A stretch of DNA of 52,419 nt from assembly GCA_964452735.1 (NCBI GenBank), contig CAYVNA010000003.1, positions 1 through 52,419 of the forward strand, in the 5' to 3' direction. The notes under the pieces are model-generated. The model was not told the origin of the DNA. It ran no database searches and saw only the letters and a list, made by a program, of their open reading frames with translations. Below are positions 25,465-34,103 of the stretch, one piece after another. The position numbers were made by a program, and so were the translations under genes. Origin of the DNA: UBA2177 sp964452735 (lineage in GTDB: Bacteria; Patescibacteriota; Dojkabacteria; SC72). Within the stretch, counting starts at the first letter, position 1. Each line of letters begins with the position of its first letter.

Positions 25465-26217
25465 TTATCTTTTTATGTTCTTTTTTGCAATGAAGAAGGA
25501 TATCGTATTTAGGCCAAAAGATTCAGATTCCAAGAGTTCAATATGTTCAAGAGATAGCTTCTCAAGGGGATATCTCTTTGGATGTTTTAATATTATTGCA
25601 CCCTTGAATTCTTTGGATGGGATATTTTGTATCCCAGGTAGTAGTAGTGATGCCATATTAAGGACTCTCTCTATCTTGAAGACATTTTTTCTATTGAAAA
25701 GTTTATATGGAGGATCTAGAAAGATTATATCGAAGGTTGGAAGTGTTGCAGAGTTAACTTGTTTGTATAGGTAGTCTTCTGACTTTGATCTTACAATCTC
25801 TGTGTCTAGTATGAAGCCTGTTTTCTCTACGTTCTGTTTTATGATGCTGTCTGCATTCTTAGAAGCTTCAACAAATGTAACATGCTTTGCCCCTCTTGAT
25901 AGGGCTTCTAATCCAAAAGATCCTGCTCCAGCATACAGGTCTAGGACGTCCTTTTTGAGAATGTCTTCTCTGAGAATATCAAAGATCTTAACTTTCATTC
26001 GGTCAGTTAGAGGTCTTGTTGTTTTGGGAATCTCAAGTTTGAAGTTTCTTACCTTTCCTGCAGTTATTCTTACAAATGTCTTTATAGTTGGTTCTTTGTG
26101 CAAGAGTCTTTCCTTAAGGAATGCTTCCTCTCGTTCTTCAAACTCTTCTGGAGTTTCTACTTTCCATTTCTTTTTTTCTTTTCTTAATTTTTTAAATGAA
26201 TCATCTTTTAAACTCAT
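25465..26217 (-). CDS. rsmD: RsmD-family 16S rRNA guanine-N2 methyltransferase
   Basis: 250-aa class I methyltransferase. After a charged 65-residue N-terminal extension, VRITAGKVRNFKLEIPK and TRPLTDRMKVKIFDIL match the RsmD start, DVLDLYAGAGSFGLEALSRG is the SAM-binding motif I, VTFVEASKNA motif II, and FDIIFLDPPY the catalytic motif IV. It is expected to methylate G966 of 16S rRNA. The open frame extends to 26358, but that would overlap the upstream gene by 127 nt. The ATG at 26217 has a TATAAT 6 nt upstream, so it is the likely start. Confidence 0.92.
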   Translation of the reverse strand: MSLKDDSFKKLRKEKKKWKVETPEEFEEREEAFLKERLLHKEPTIKTFVRITAGKVRNFKLEIPKTTRPLTDRMKVKIFDILREDILKKDVLDLYAGAGSFGLEALSRGAKHVTFVEASKNADSIIKQNVEKTGFILDTEIVRSKSEDYLYKQVNSATLPTFDIIFLDPPYKLFNRKNVFKIERVLNMASLLLPGIQNIPSKEFKGAIILKHPKRYPLEKLSLEHIELLESESFGLNTISFFIAKKNIKR

Positions 26218-26223
26218 GGGTGT

Positions 26224-26229
26224 ATTATA
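26224..26229 (-). promoter_or_regulatory. -10 box of rsmD
   Basis: Minus-strand TATAAT, spacer ACACCC, ATG at 26217. It decides against the longer open frame. Confidence 0.65.
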
Positions 26230-26231
26230 CA

Positions 26232-28733
26232 CTAATCTATCTTTATACCGCTTCCTTTTATCCCTGATATAGAAAATACGGGAAAGGAATCGACGAATGA
26301 TCCTGCTTCTGACCATGTTCCAAGAACGTCTCCCTCGTCGCTGAATGCTACCTTCCAATAGTATGTGTCTTGTGTGTTGCTGAGTGCTATTCCTGCATAT
26401 TCTACTTCTAGATCTTCTCCCGAAGATAGTGGCTCTTCAAGTTCTACTTCCCCTGAGTCCCAAAGCATTGTACCGATGAATAGAGGACTGCTGTTTACCT
26501 GTATTCTATAGTGTGTTGCTGGATCATCTTCATCATCTGTGTATAGGGCTTTGAATTTGATCCTTGGTGTTTGGAGGGATGTTGGATTTTGTTGGTTATT
26601 AGTACGCAAGGAGGAGGGAGCATTTGGTCTTGTATTCAAAAAGAAGGTTTTTGTTGTTGACCAAGCCCCTTCAATATCATTTTCATCCCAGTATTTCATT
26701 CTCCAGTAGTAGGTTGTTTTTTCGGAGAGAGTATCTCCGTCGTATATAATGTTGGGAGAACTACTGCCACTTTCTATATAGTCTTCTAGTTCTACTTTTC
26801 CCGAATCCCAGAGCATTGTTCCAGAGAATGAGGAGTTTGTATTTACCTGAATTTTGAAATATCTTCCAAAATCTTCATCAGTATCTGTATATGTTGAGGA
26901 AAAGTATGGATCAGAAAGTGTCTTTACATGTCCGACTTTCCCATTAACTAGAAGGTCTGAAGGTTGGTCCGGTGGATTATTCATTGAGAACTGCGCTGTT
27001 GTTGACCATGTACTTTCCCCATCGTTATTATCCCAGAATTTTATCCTCCAGTAGTATGTATTCCCCCATGCTAGTGTCGTTCCGTTATATTGTATGGAAG
27101 AGGATCTAGTATTGTTTGCTACTGGGCTTCCGAATACTGTTTTTGTGCTATCCCAAAGAACATCTCCAGTGAAAGAGGAGTTACTATTTACTTCTATCTG
27201 GTAGTAGTTACCTGTATCATCAGTATCGTTGTCTGAGAATATTGCAGTGAAGCTAGGAGTTTGATTTGTTATCTTGGTTGGATTTATTGCCTCCTCTGTT
27301 TGCAGGGATGAAGGCTGATTTGGATTTAGGTTAGACATTTCCTCTGTACTACTAACATTTGTACTTAATGAGGTTTTCTTCTTTACAAATAGTGTTGATA
27401 TGTATGGAGGATTATTTGAAACTGTATCAGTATTCATTGCCGTTATTGTATGTGTATGTGCTCTAGGAAGAGAGGTTCTAGGAGTTGAAGTTGAACAGTT
27501 GACGGAATTAGAAATTGCTCCAGATGTCTGTGCAGGGAGGGAGTGGTAGTGAGTGGCTGTACCTCCTGTTGTTCCTGAAGATGATGATCCATATGGGAAA
27601 TAGTTATCAAGTTGTGTATATGCATCCCACCCTAGTGGGGGGAGAGTGTTTGACATAACTACAGTTTCAGATGGTACTGGGATATCCCCACTTGTGTCAG
27701 TATATTTAGAAAATATTGTTGTTTTGTATATAGGGAGGTTTGTTCCACTACCAGATGTTGTAGCTGCAAATGTATGGGTATGTATACTAGAAGCTGTTGC
27801 TGTGGAGCTTGCTCCGCAGGTCCTAGATGCACTAGGTTGTGATGTTGTTGCTGATGCTATGCTGTGTGTATGGCTTGTTGCTCCCCCAGTTCCTCCATAT
27901 GAGGAATTACCTCTTGGAAATTTGTTATCCAAGTTAGAGAATCGAGTGAAGCCAGAGGGTATTGTTGGTGTATTAATTACAATCATATTTTGTTTTGTAT
28001 ATATCTTTGTATTTGAACAAACAACCATGTCTATATATGGGGGTAATATGTTTGTAGATCCTGTAACGGTGTTTACAGTATGAGAGTGAGCTCCAGCGAT
28101 ACTATTTCCTGCATTCGTGTTTGTATTAGATCCTGTAGAGACGGTAGAGGTTGTTCTATTGTATGTCCCATGATCATGGGATGCTGATCCTCCAGTACTA
28201 CCATATGATGAAGATCCAAGTGGGAATCTTTGATAGAAGTCTCCTCCTATTCCAGATTCTGTACTCCAGCCAGTATCACAACTAGTATCTTTGAAAACGA
28301 GGAACTTACCACTCCAGCTCTCTTCTCCATTTGTAGCGGAAGAATTACCGTAGTACATATATGTCGTTTTTTCTCCACTTGGAACAGAAGGGACTTCTAC
28401 CCAGACCTGTGTAGCTTGTGTATTACATCCTCCCTCTATCCAGTACTTTATCGAGGTGGATCCATCTTCATCTACAAAGCGTATGTCTGCACAGTTATTT
28501 TGTAGTTTTCCAGCAGAGATTAATTCTTGAGTATTAACAGTTACTAATACGTGTTCATTTGTTTTTGTAGTTGATGGATTTGTCACTGTAACTGATCTTC
28601 TGTATAGCCAATTGCTATTCATCCATCCAAGAATATCTCCACTATCTTTTGTGTTCAGGTAGTATATTAAACCAGAGACACCAATTATCACGACCGAAGA
28701 GACTGTGGCAATGATGTGATAGGGGGTTTTCAT
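26232..28733 (-). CDS. Large surface protein: DUF2341-like domain, paired HxH modules, three FN3-like repeats
   Basis: 833 aa. A signal/anchor helix (about 7-26) is followed by a DUF2341-like beta domain (about 40-140: NWLYRRSVTVTN, ADIRFVDEDG, TTYMYYGNSS). Three homologous modules follow at about 169-243, 271-345 and 379-452, each starting F-P-x-G-x-S-S-x-G-x-T-G-G and carrying two HxH motifs (H186/H188 and H216/H218; H288/H290 and H318/H320; H395/H397 and H426/H428). The 30-31-residue spacing is constant. HxH pairs of this kind bind metal in phage tail-fibre tips and collar-like domains. Three FN3-like repeats of about 112 residues (472-585, 589-700, 704-815) share YYxxxxNSNSSFxGxxLWDS and YYWRxKxWDxND. 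Probable role: surface adhesion. Promoter TGATACAAT 6 nt upstream. Confidence 0.8.
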   Translation of the reverse strand: MKTPYHIIATVSSVVIIGVSGLIYYLNTKDSGDILGWMNSNWLYRRSVTVTNPSTTKTNEHVLVTVNTQELISAGKLQNNCADIRFVDEDGSTSIKYWIEGGCNTQATQVWVEVPSVPSGEKTTYMYYGNSSATNGEESWSGKFLVFKDTSCDTGWSTESGIGGDFYQRFPLGSSSYGSTGGSASHDHGTYNRTTSTVSTGSNTNTNAGNSIAGAHSHTVNTVTGSTNILPPYIDMVVCSNTKIYTKQNMIVINTPTIPSGFTRFSNLDNKFPRGNSSYGGTGGATSHTHSIASATTSQPSASRTCGASSTATASSIHTHTFAATTSGSGTNLPIYKTTIFSKYTDTSGDIPVPSETVVMSNTLPPLGWDAYTQLDNYFPYGSSSSGTTGGTATHYHSLPAQTSGAISNSVNCSTSTPRTSLPRAHTHTITAMNTDTVSNNPPYISTLFVKKKTSLSTNVSSTEEMSNLNPNQPSSLQTEEAINPTKITNQTPSFTAIFSDNDTDDTGNYYQIEVNSNSSFTGDVLWDSTKTVFGSPVANNTRSSSIQYNGTTLAWGNTYYWRIKFWDNNDGESTWSTTAQFSMNNPPDQPSDLLVNGKVGHVKTLSDPYFSSTYTDTDEDFGRYFKIQVNTNSSFSGTMLWDSGKVELEDYIESGSSSPNIIYDGDTLSEKTTYYWRMKYWDENDIEGAWSTTKTFFLNTRPNAPSSLRTNNQQNPTSLQTPRIKFKALYTDDEDDPATHYRIQVNSSPLFIGTMLWDSGEVELEEPLSSGEDLEVEYAGIALSNTQDTYYWKVAFSDEGDVLGTWSEAGSFVDSFPVFSISGIKGSGIKID

Positions 28734-28739
28734 ATATAG

Positions 28740-28748
28740 ATTGTATCA
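28740..28748 (-). promoter_or_regulatory. Extended -10 promoter of large surface protein
   Basis: Minus-strand TGATACAAT (TACAAT 28740-28745), 6 nt before the ATG at 28733. The motif overlaps the gap after the SpoU gene (stop at 28756). Confidence 0.7.
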
Positions 28749-28755
28749 GAATATG

Positions 28756-29211
28756 TTATCTTTCTCTCGTTATCTCATACAGGATTGCTGTAGCACAATT
28801 AGCAACATTCAAAGATTCTTTTTGTCCTCTCATTGGCATCATGATACATTTATCTGTATATGCGAGGATGTCTTCCGATATGCCATTTTTTTCATGGCCA
28901 AATACTATAGCTAATTCCTTTGGATATTCAATATCCTGGTAGTTCACAGATTCATTAGTGATTTCTACTGAGTATATTGGTATCTTCCTCTCCTTTATCT
29001 CTTCCAAAGCATCAATTGTTGTATCATAGTGCTCAGAGGGAACCATGTCTATGGCACCGAGAGCTGTTTTTTCTAACTTCGGATTATCTATATCACTAGT
29101 TATTCCACAGAGATATATTTTTTCAACACTACCTGCACCATCTGCGGATCTAAATATGCTTCCAACATTAAATACAGATCTAATATTATCTAGAACTATA
29201 TGTATTTTCAT
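28756..29211 (-). CDS. SpoU/TrmH-family RNA 2'-O-methyltransferase
   Basis: 151-aa SPOUT enzyme, the minimal length for the family. Motif 1 NIRSVFNVGSIFRSADG (Asn and Arg near the active site), motif 2 LAIVFGHEKNGIS, and motif 3 MPMRGQKESLNVANCATAIL, which forms the knotted SAM site, are complete. It methylates a ribose 2'-OH in tRNA or rRNA; TrmH- versus TrmL-like specificity cannot be told. The ATG overlaps the recG stop in ATGA (4 nt), so translation is coupled to recG. Confidence 0.9.
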   Translation of the reverse strand: MKIHIVLDNIRSVFNVGSIFRSADGAGSVEKIYLCGITSDIDNPKLEKTALGAIDMVPSEHYDTTIDALEEIKERKIPIYSVEITNESVNYQDIEYPKELAIVFGHEKNGISEDILAYTDKCIMMPMRGQKESLNVANCATAILYEITRER

Positions 29212-31199
29212 TTAAAAAGGTTGTCTAATATATATTCAACGCTATTATCTTCTTTCAGTATCTTTTTTGCAATATTTCTAGCTTTCTTCAGCAAATTGAT
29301 ATCCTTTATGGAAGCTACTTTAAAAGAAGGAATCCCTGATTGTCTAGTACCGTATACTTCCCCAGGTCCCCTATTTTCTAGATCATATTCTGCTACCTCA
29401 AACCCTGAGTTATGTGAAGAAAAATATCTTAATCTTTTTTCTGCCTCAGAATTTTTTACTACATTATCACTAGGGATTACAAAGCAAAATGATTCTTTAT
29501 TACTTCTTCCAATTCTTCCTCTAAGTTGGTGAAGTTGTGCTAATCCAAATCTCTCGGCATCTTCTATAACCATTATAGTTGCATCAGGAATATCGATACC
29601 TACTTCTATGACTGTTGTTGAAATTAGTATGTTTATCTTTTTGTCTCTAAAGTCTTTAAGAAGATTCTCTTTTTCTTTATTCTTCAATCTCCCATGGAGG
29701 AACTCAACCTTAAGTTCTTTGAATTGTTTTCTTAAACTTTCGTATTCAACAAGTACTGATTTCGCACTTATCTTCTCAGATTCTTCAATCAGGGGATATA
29801 TGAAGAATGCTTGATTTTGGAAATTACTTTTCTCAATATTGTCCTTTATCCATTTGAAACAATCTTTTCTCTTCTCGAATGGAGTGTAGTATGTTTTTAT
29901 ATCTCTTCTCCCTTTTGGTTTTTCTCTAATTTCTGAGACACTTAGGCCCCCGAAGAATATTTCTGTTAGGCTTCTAGGTATGGGGGTTGCTGTCATTGTT
30001 AAATAGTGTGGGAAGATTTTCCCCCTATTCTTGAAATAGCTACGTTGCTCTACTCCGAATCTGTGTTGCTCATCAATTACGACAAGGTTAAGGTCTTTCG
30101 GCAGGGATTTTTGATAGAGGATGGCATGTGTCCCTATGATTAATTTATTGTCGGAGTCCTTGATTATTTTTTTTGATGATATGCATAGCTCTATGTCGAT
30201 TTCAGGAAGGAGTTTTTTGAAAGTTTCATAATGTTGTTGTGCCAGAACTGTTGTTGGGGCTAATAGTATACATGAGTGGCCATTTACTATTGTGTTCAGT
30301 ATTGCTGTCGCAGCAACTACTGTTTTCCCACTTCCAACATCCCCATTCAGAAGTCTGTTCATGGGTATATCTTTTTTCATATCTTCCAATATCTCTTCTA
30401 ATGCTTTTGATTGATCATTAGTCAATTTGTATGGGAGGTTTTTTATGAACTTATTCACAATGTTTGTGTTTATATTCATTCCTTTCCCTTTCTCCTCTTC
30501 TCCTCCCCTTTTGTCATTTTCTATCTTTATTCCGACTCGGAGCATCTCGTCCATAGCTAATCTCTTCTGTGCTTTTTTTATATCCGATTGATTTCTGGGG
30601 AAGTGAATGTTCCTAATGGCTTCTTGTATAGGGAGGAGGTTTTCTATGTATGAAGGATACAAAGGATCAGAAAGGATTTCATCAAGGTTTTCCTCTAATG
30701 ACTTTATATATCTCCTTATTGTTCTAGATGAGAGATTTTTTGTTTCAGGGTACACGCCAATGAGCTTCCCTAAGTGGAGTTGATTACTAGGATCTTCCTT
30801 AAATTTCTCAAATGAAGGGTTGTATATGTTTTTCTGTTTACCTTTAATAGCTATTTTGGCATTAAAGATATATAGATCTCCTATGGTCAGTGATTTCTTG
30901 AGATATGGCTGATTAAAATATGTTAGCCTTATTTTGTCGGTATCATCTTCCACTACAACAACGGTTATTGTTTTTCTGAAGTATGTATTCTTTACTTCTT
31001 TAATTTGTCCTAAGAATGTTCCAGAACCATTTTCTTTGAAATCTTTAATACTCATCAGCGAAGAGGTGTCCTGATACCGAAATGGGATATGGTATAACAG
31101 GTCTTCTACGGTATCTATATTTAATTTGCTGAAAAGTTCTTTTTGTCTTTCCCCTACTCCTTTTAATTCTTTTATATCAGAATCTTTTGTCAGGGGCAT
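29208..31199 (-). CDS. recG: ATP-dependent DNA helicase RecG
   Basis: 663 aa, slightly shorter than E. coli RecG (693). The wedge/OB domain is at about 60-150. Walker A GDVGSGKT is at 286-293, followed by motif Ia, the DEQH box in VVIDEQHRFGVEQRS, motif III MTATPIPRSL, the second RecA domain with TTVIEVGIDIPDA, and LRGRIGRSNKESFC. RecG reverses stalled replication forks and branch-migrates Holliday junctions. It follows a small membrane peptide gene by one nt and is coupled to the SpoU gene downstream, so these three form one unit. Confidence 0.96.
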   Translation of the reverse strand: MPLTKDSDIKELKGVGERQKELFSKLNIDTVEDLLYHIPFRYQDTSSLMSIKDFKENGSGTFLGQIKEVKNTYFRKTITVVVVEDDTDKIRLTYFNQPYLKKSLTIGDLYIFNAKIAIKGKQKNIYNPSFEKFKEDPSNQLHLGKLIGVYPETKNLSSRTIRRYIKSLEENLDEILSDPLYPSYIENLLPIQEAIRNIHFPRNQSDIKKAQKRLAMDEMLRVGIKIENDKRGGEEEKGKGMNINTNIVNKFIKNLPYKLTNDQSKALEEILEDMKKDIPMNRLLNGDVGSGKTVVAATAILNTIVNGHSCILLAPTTVLAQQHYETFKKLLPEIDIELCISSKKIIKDSDNKLIIGTHAILYQKSLPKDLNLVVIDEQHRFGVEQRSYFKNRGKIFPHYLTMTATPIPRSLTEIFFGGLSVSEIREKPKGRRDIKTYYTPFEKRKDCFKWIKDNIEKSNFQNQAFFIYPLIEESEKISAKSVLVEYESLRKQFKELKVEFLHGRLKNKEKENLLKDFRDKKINILISTTVIEVGIDIPDATIMVIEDAERFGLAQLHQLRGRIGRSNKESFCFVIPSDNVVKNSEAEKRLRYFSSHNSGFEVAEYDLENRGPGEVYGTRQSGIPSFKVASIKDINLLKKARNIAKKILKEDNSVEYILDNLFK

Positions 31200-31200
31200 A

Positions 31201-31311
31201 TTACAAGGATATGAGTGTTAGTATTATTGGAAGAACAATGCTTCCAACTAAGATTACTGCTATCCCTACGTTTATTATATTTTTTACTTTTTTCTTAGTT
31301 TGTTTCTTCAT
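31201..31311 (-). CDS. Small single-pass membrane protein, 36 aa
   Basis: Short open frame of 36 codons that fills the gap between the RelA/SpoT gene and recG: 12 nt after the first and one nt before the second. The product starts MKKQTKKKVKNIINV, very basic, then one hydrophobic helix IAVILVGSIVLPIILTLISL, so a small cytoplasm-anchored membrane protein. A -10 box TAGAAT ends 6 nt before its ATG, the same geometry as recognised genes here. It would head the recG-SpoU unit. No function is assigned. It resembles in style small lysine-rich/one-helix proteins of other bacteria, but no family is claimed. Confidence 0.6.
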   Translation of the reverse strand: MKKQTKKKVKNIINVGIAVILVGSIVLPIILTLISL

Positions 31312-31317
31312 CTTTTT

Positions 31318-31323
31318 ATTCTA
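31318..31323 (-). promoter_or_regulatory. -10 box upstream of small membrane protein and recG
   Basis: Minus-strand TAGAAT, spacer AAAAAG, ATG at 31311. It starts right after the RelA/SpoT stop codon. Confidence 0.45.
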
Positions 31324-32772
31324 TTACTTAATCGTGTTTTTGGAAAGTTGTTTGCGAATTTTAAATTTGGATGTTAAGGAATTAACATATTGGAGGGAGT
31401 CTATGCTTTGGCAATGCTTATTCTTATCAGTTTTAATCATAACAGTATCTCCTGTTTGAAGTATCTCTGAAAGTTTAGCAGCCTTTCCATTTACTTCAGC
31501 TGCTATCGCACTATTTCCTATCTGAGAGTGTAGCCTGAAGGCAAAATCCAAAACAGTATCTCCCTTATTTAGATCAATGATTTTACCTTTTGGTGTGAAG
31601 ACAAATACTTCATCTGTGAAGATATTGCAGTGAATTGGAAGATTCTTTTCGTTAGCTCTATCTCTTTTATTTCTATGTATTTGTTTATGTACATCTTCTA
31701 CCCAATCATACTTATTTGATGGTTTTGCATATCTTGATTTGCTAGCTTTGTATGCGATATGTGAAGCTGGTCCATATGTATTGAAATAGTGCATGTCATT
31801 TGTCAAAATTTGGACCTCTACTTCGATATCTGATATGGAACCGAATGTCATTGGGAATTGTACTGCTTTATATCCATTGGGTTTTGGATTTGATATGTAG
31901 TCATCGAACTTGTCATAGTCCATTTCTCCAGCGTCCATTAATTTCTCTAGTATGTGGAAGCAAGAGTCTTCTGTATCAGTTAGTATCCTGAATGCTATTA
32001 GGTCTGGAACTCTCTCTATCTCTGGACTGATCCACTCCTTCTCATATTTCTTCAGCTTATTATATATACTATATTTGCTTTTTATTCTTCCTTCTATCCT
32101 TTTGGGGAAATGAAGATCCTTCATGATTAAAGAAAGGGTATTAAAATATCGATTTAAAAGTTCTTCATCAACACCTTTCTCCTTCATTCTTTTTGATATA
32201 CTTTCATACTCGTTAGGAAGATACTCCTTAAAAGCATTCTCATCCATTTCCTTCTTTGTCTCATTTAAATCGAGATATTCCGCTAAAGGACTATATATGC
32301 TTAATGCTTTTCTTAGGGAATCTTTTCTTTTTTCTAATGGTACATAACTTATGGTTTTCATATCCTCAAAAGTGTCTAGAATCTTTATGATTAATCCTCT
32401 TAGATCTTTGTTATTGTTTAGAATATATTTGTTTATTATCTCGTCTGGGGTATCTGGTGCGTCCGTTGCCTTTTTAATACTCTTGATGTCCTTTATTATA
32501 TTGAGAACTTCAGATCCCAATTCTTTAGTTATGAATTGTTCTGTATGTTCGTTGATCTCTATCTCATGGAGTAGTGCGGCCATCACGGATGTTGTGTCTA
32601 AACCAGCTGCATATGTTAGGGTTGCTACATTGAGGAGATGTAATATTTTAGGTTGTCCATCGTATCTATTTTCACCAGAATGAATCTTCTGGGAAAAGGA
32701 TATTGCTTTCTCAACAATCTCCATATCATGTTTGGGTAGTAGTTCTATTAGGTTGTTTTTAGTTTGTTCCAT
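31324..32772 (-). CDS. Short RelA/SpoT homologue, synthetase-type with degenerate hydrolase
   Basis: 482 aa, versus over 700 for long RSH proteins: it stops after the TGS domain and has no helical, zinc-finger or ACT regions. In the N-terminal hydrolase domain the HD pair is H69-E70 (ALLHEIEIN) and the RLHNMRT motif is TFEDMKT (about 134-140), so (p)ppGpp hydrolysis is probably lost. The synthetase domain keeps RIKSKYSIYNKL (229-240), D257 (PDLIAFRIL), DYISNPKPNGYKAVQ and E319 (EVQILT). The TGS domain starts near IFTDEVFVFTPKGK. Predicted function: ppGpp synthesis. I took the ATG at 32772; the in-frame ATG at 32787 lies in a terminator loop. Confidence 0.85.
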   Translation of the reverse strand: MEQTKNNLIELLPKHDMEIVEKAISFSQKIHSGENRYDGQPKILHLLNVATLTYAAGLDTTSVMAALLHEIEINEHTEQFITKELGSEVLNIIKDIKSIKKATDAPDTPDEIINKYILNNNKDLRGLIIKILDTFEDMKTISYVPLEKRKDSLRKALSIYSPLAEYLDLNETKKEMDENAFKEYLPNEYESISKRMKEKGVDEELLNRYFNTLSLIMKDLHFPKRIEGRIKSKYSIYNKLKKYEKEWISPEIERVPDLIAFRILTDTEDSCFHILEKLMDAGEMDYDKFDDYISNPKPNGYKAVQFPMTFGSISDIEVEVQILTNDMHYFNTYGPASHIAYKASKSRYAKPSNKYDWVEDVHKQIHRNKRDRANEKNLPIHCNIFTDEVFVFTPKGKIIDLNKGDTVLDFAFRLHSQIGNSAIAAEVNGKAAKLSEILQTGDTVMIKTDKNKHCQSIDSLQYVNSLTSKFKIRKQLSKNTIK

Positions 32773-32775
32773 ATT

Positions 32776-32803
32776 AAAAACCCCCATCTCTTTTGGGGGT
32801 TTT
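32776..32803 (-). terminator. Strong hairpin between tyrS and the RelA/SpoT gene
   Basis: Perfect 9-bp stem AAAACCCCC/GGGGGTTTT with a 9-nt loop, ending in a T-run 3 nt before the start codon of the downstream gene. It reads as a tyrS terminator on the minus strand. Because it abuts the next ATG, it could also act as an attenuator or 5' hairpin; an AT-rich TATAAA-type -10 lies just upstream of it (about 32808-32820). Confidence 0.85.
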
Positions 32804-32826
32804 GAAATATTATTTTATATCCCCCG

Positions 32827-34047
32827 TTATGCTTTATATGTGAGTCTGCATAACTTCTTCCCAGTCCTCACAATCATGGACTTGGAATCCGAGATATTTA
32901 TTAATTGGTTGAAAATATTTACTTTCTCATCGTCTATCTTTACAGCTCCTTGTTCAACAAGTCTTTTTGCTTCAGACTTACTCTTTGCAATGCCAATCTT
33001 AACAAGAAGATCATTTAGAGGTATTTCTTTTTCTTCAATTGTAATCTCTGGGATATTACTGTCGGAATCTTTGTTTTGGAAGACGTTTTCAAAATATTCT
33101 CTTGCTAACTCTGCTTCCTTTTTCCCTATTATTTCGGATGTTACTTTAAATGCTAGCTCCTTTTTTAATATCATTGGATTCTCCCCTGACTCTAACCTCT
33201 TCCTGTATTCTTCTATGTCACTCATCTCTGTATTGGTCAGGATCTCGAAACCTCTAACAATCATCTCATCTGTGAATGCCATGATCTTCCCAAATACATC
33301 TTGAGGAGAATCATCCATCTTGATCATATTCCCTTCGCTTTTACCCATCTTTGTCCCATCAGGTGTTTCTAAGAGCTTCCCAGCTAGTACAAATTTCTCT
33401 TTATTTAGTTCTGAGAGAATTAAATCTCTACCAGCCAACATATTGAAGAGCTGATCATTCCCACCAACTTCTATATCGATATCCATCATTACAGAATCAT
33501 ATCCTTGCATTAGTGGATACAAAAACTCGTTTATATATATTGGTTTGTTCGATTCTAATCTTTTCTGGAACATCTCTCTCTTGATCATCTGTTGTACTGT
33601 GAATTTCGAAGCTAGATTTATTATATCTGCAAAGTTCAAAGGTTCTAACCATTTACTGTTGTATAGTATTTCTACGGGATTCTCTTTATTGTATATATCA
33701 ATAATTCGAGAGGCTTGTTCCACATACCTTTTCATATTTAGCTCAACCTGTTCTTTTGAAAGCATCTGTCTTGTTGCGCTCTTGTCTGAAGGGTCACCTA
33801 TTCTTGCTGTGAAGTCTCCTACTAGGAAGATTACATGATGACCTAGTTTCCTAAAATCTTCAAGCTTTCGCATCCCTACAGTATGGCCGATATGGAGAGT
33901 TGGTGCTGTTGGATCAAATCCTTGGTATATATTTAGTCTCCTACCAGATTCAAGAAGTTCCTTAAGAGCTTCTTTCGAAGGAAGTATCTGTTCTACCCCT
34001 TTATTTAGTATTCTGTTAATTATTTTTTCGTCCATACTTACTTGCAT
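32827..34047 (-). CDS. tyrS: Tyrosyl-tRNA synthetase
   Basis: 406-aa class I synthetase, a normal length. HIGH motif TLHIGHTVGM, tyrosine-site GFDPTAPT, KMSKS variant KMGKSEGN, and a C-terminal S4 RNA-binding domain (DLLVKIGIAKSKSEAKRLVEQGAVKID). It charges tRNA-Tyr. The frame extends to a TTG at 34053, but the ATG at 34047 has a TATAAT ending 7 nt upstream; a further ATG four codons on is also possible. It is divergent from the cysteine-repeat membrane protein gene and followed by a strong terminator. Confidence 0.96.
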   Translation of the reverse strand: MQVSMDEKIINRILNKGVEQILPSKEALKELLESGRRLNIYQGFDPTAPTLHIGHTVGMRKLEDFRKLGHHVIFLVGDFTARIGDPSDKSATRQMLSKEQVELNMKRYVEQASRIIDIYNKENPVEILYNSKWLEPLNFADIINLASKFTVQQMIKREMFQKRLESNKPIYINEFLYPLMQGYDSVMMDIDIEVGGNDQLFNMLAGRDLILSELNKEKFVLAGKLLETPDGTKMGKSEGNMIKMDDSPQDVFGKIMAFTDEMIVRGFEILTNTEMSDIEEYRKRLESGENPMILKKELAFKVTSEIIGKKEAELAREYFENVFQNKDSDSNIPEITIEEKEIPLNDLLVKIGIAKSKSEAKRLVEQGAVKIDDEKVNIFNQLINISDSKSMIVRTGKKLCRLTYKA

Positions 34048-34054
34048 TCCCAAT

Positions 34055-34060
34055 ATTATA
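34055..34060 (-). promoter_or_regulatory. -10 box of tyrS
   Basis: Minus-strand TATAAT, spacer ATTGGGA, ATG at 34047. It supports the start two codons inside the longest frame. Confidence 0.6.
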
Positions 34061-34103
34061 TCTTTATTGTAAAGAATTTTCTAGGATGATATTCTTAATT
34101 ATT

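Noticed and set aside
27300..28700. Imperfect tandem DNA repeats that might suggest a satellite or CRISPR-like array
   Set aside because: The repeats are in-frame coding modules (HxH) of the surface protein, with no constant repeat-spacer structure.
31187..31459. Plus-strand 90-aa hydrophobic frame
   Set aside because: It is the shadow of the AT-rich small membrane protein gene and the end of the RelA/SpoT gene; no promoter or ribosome site on that strand.
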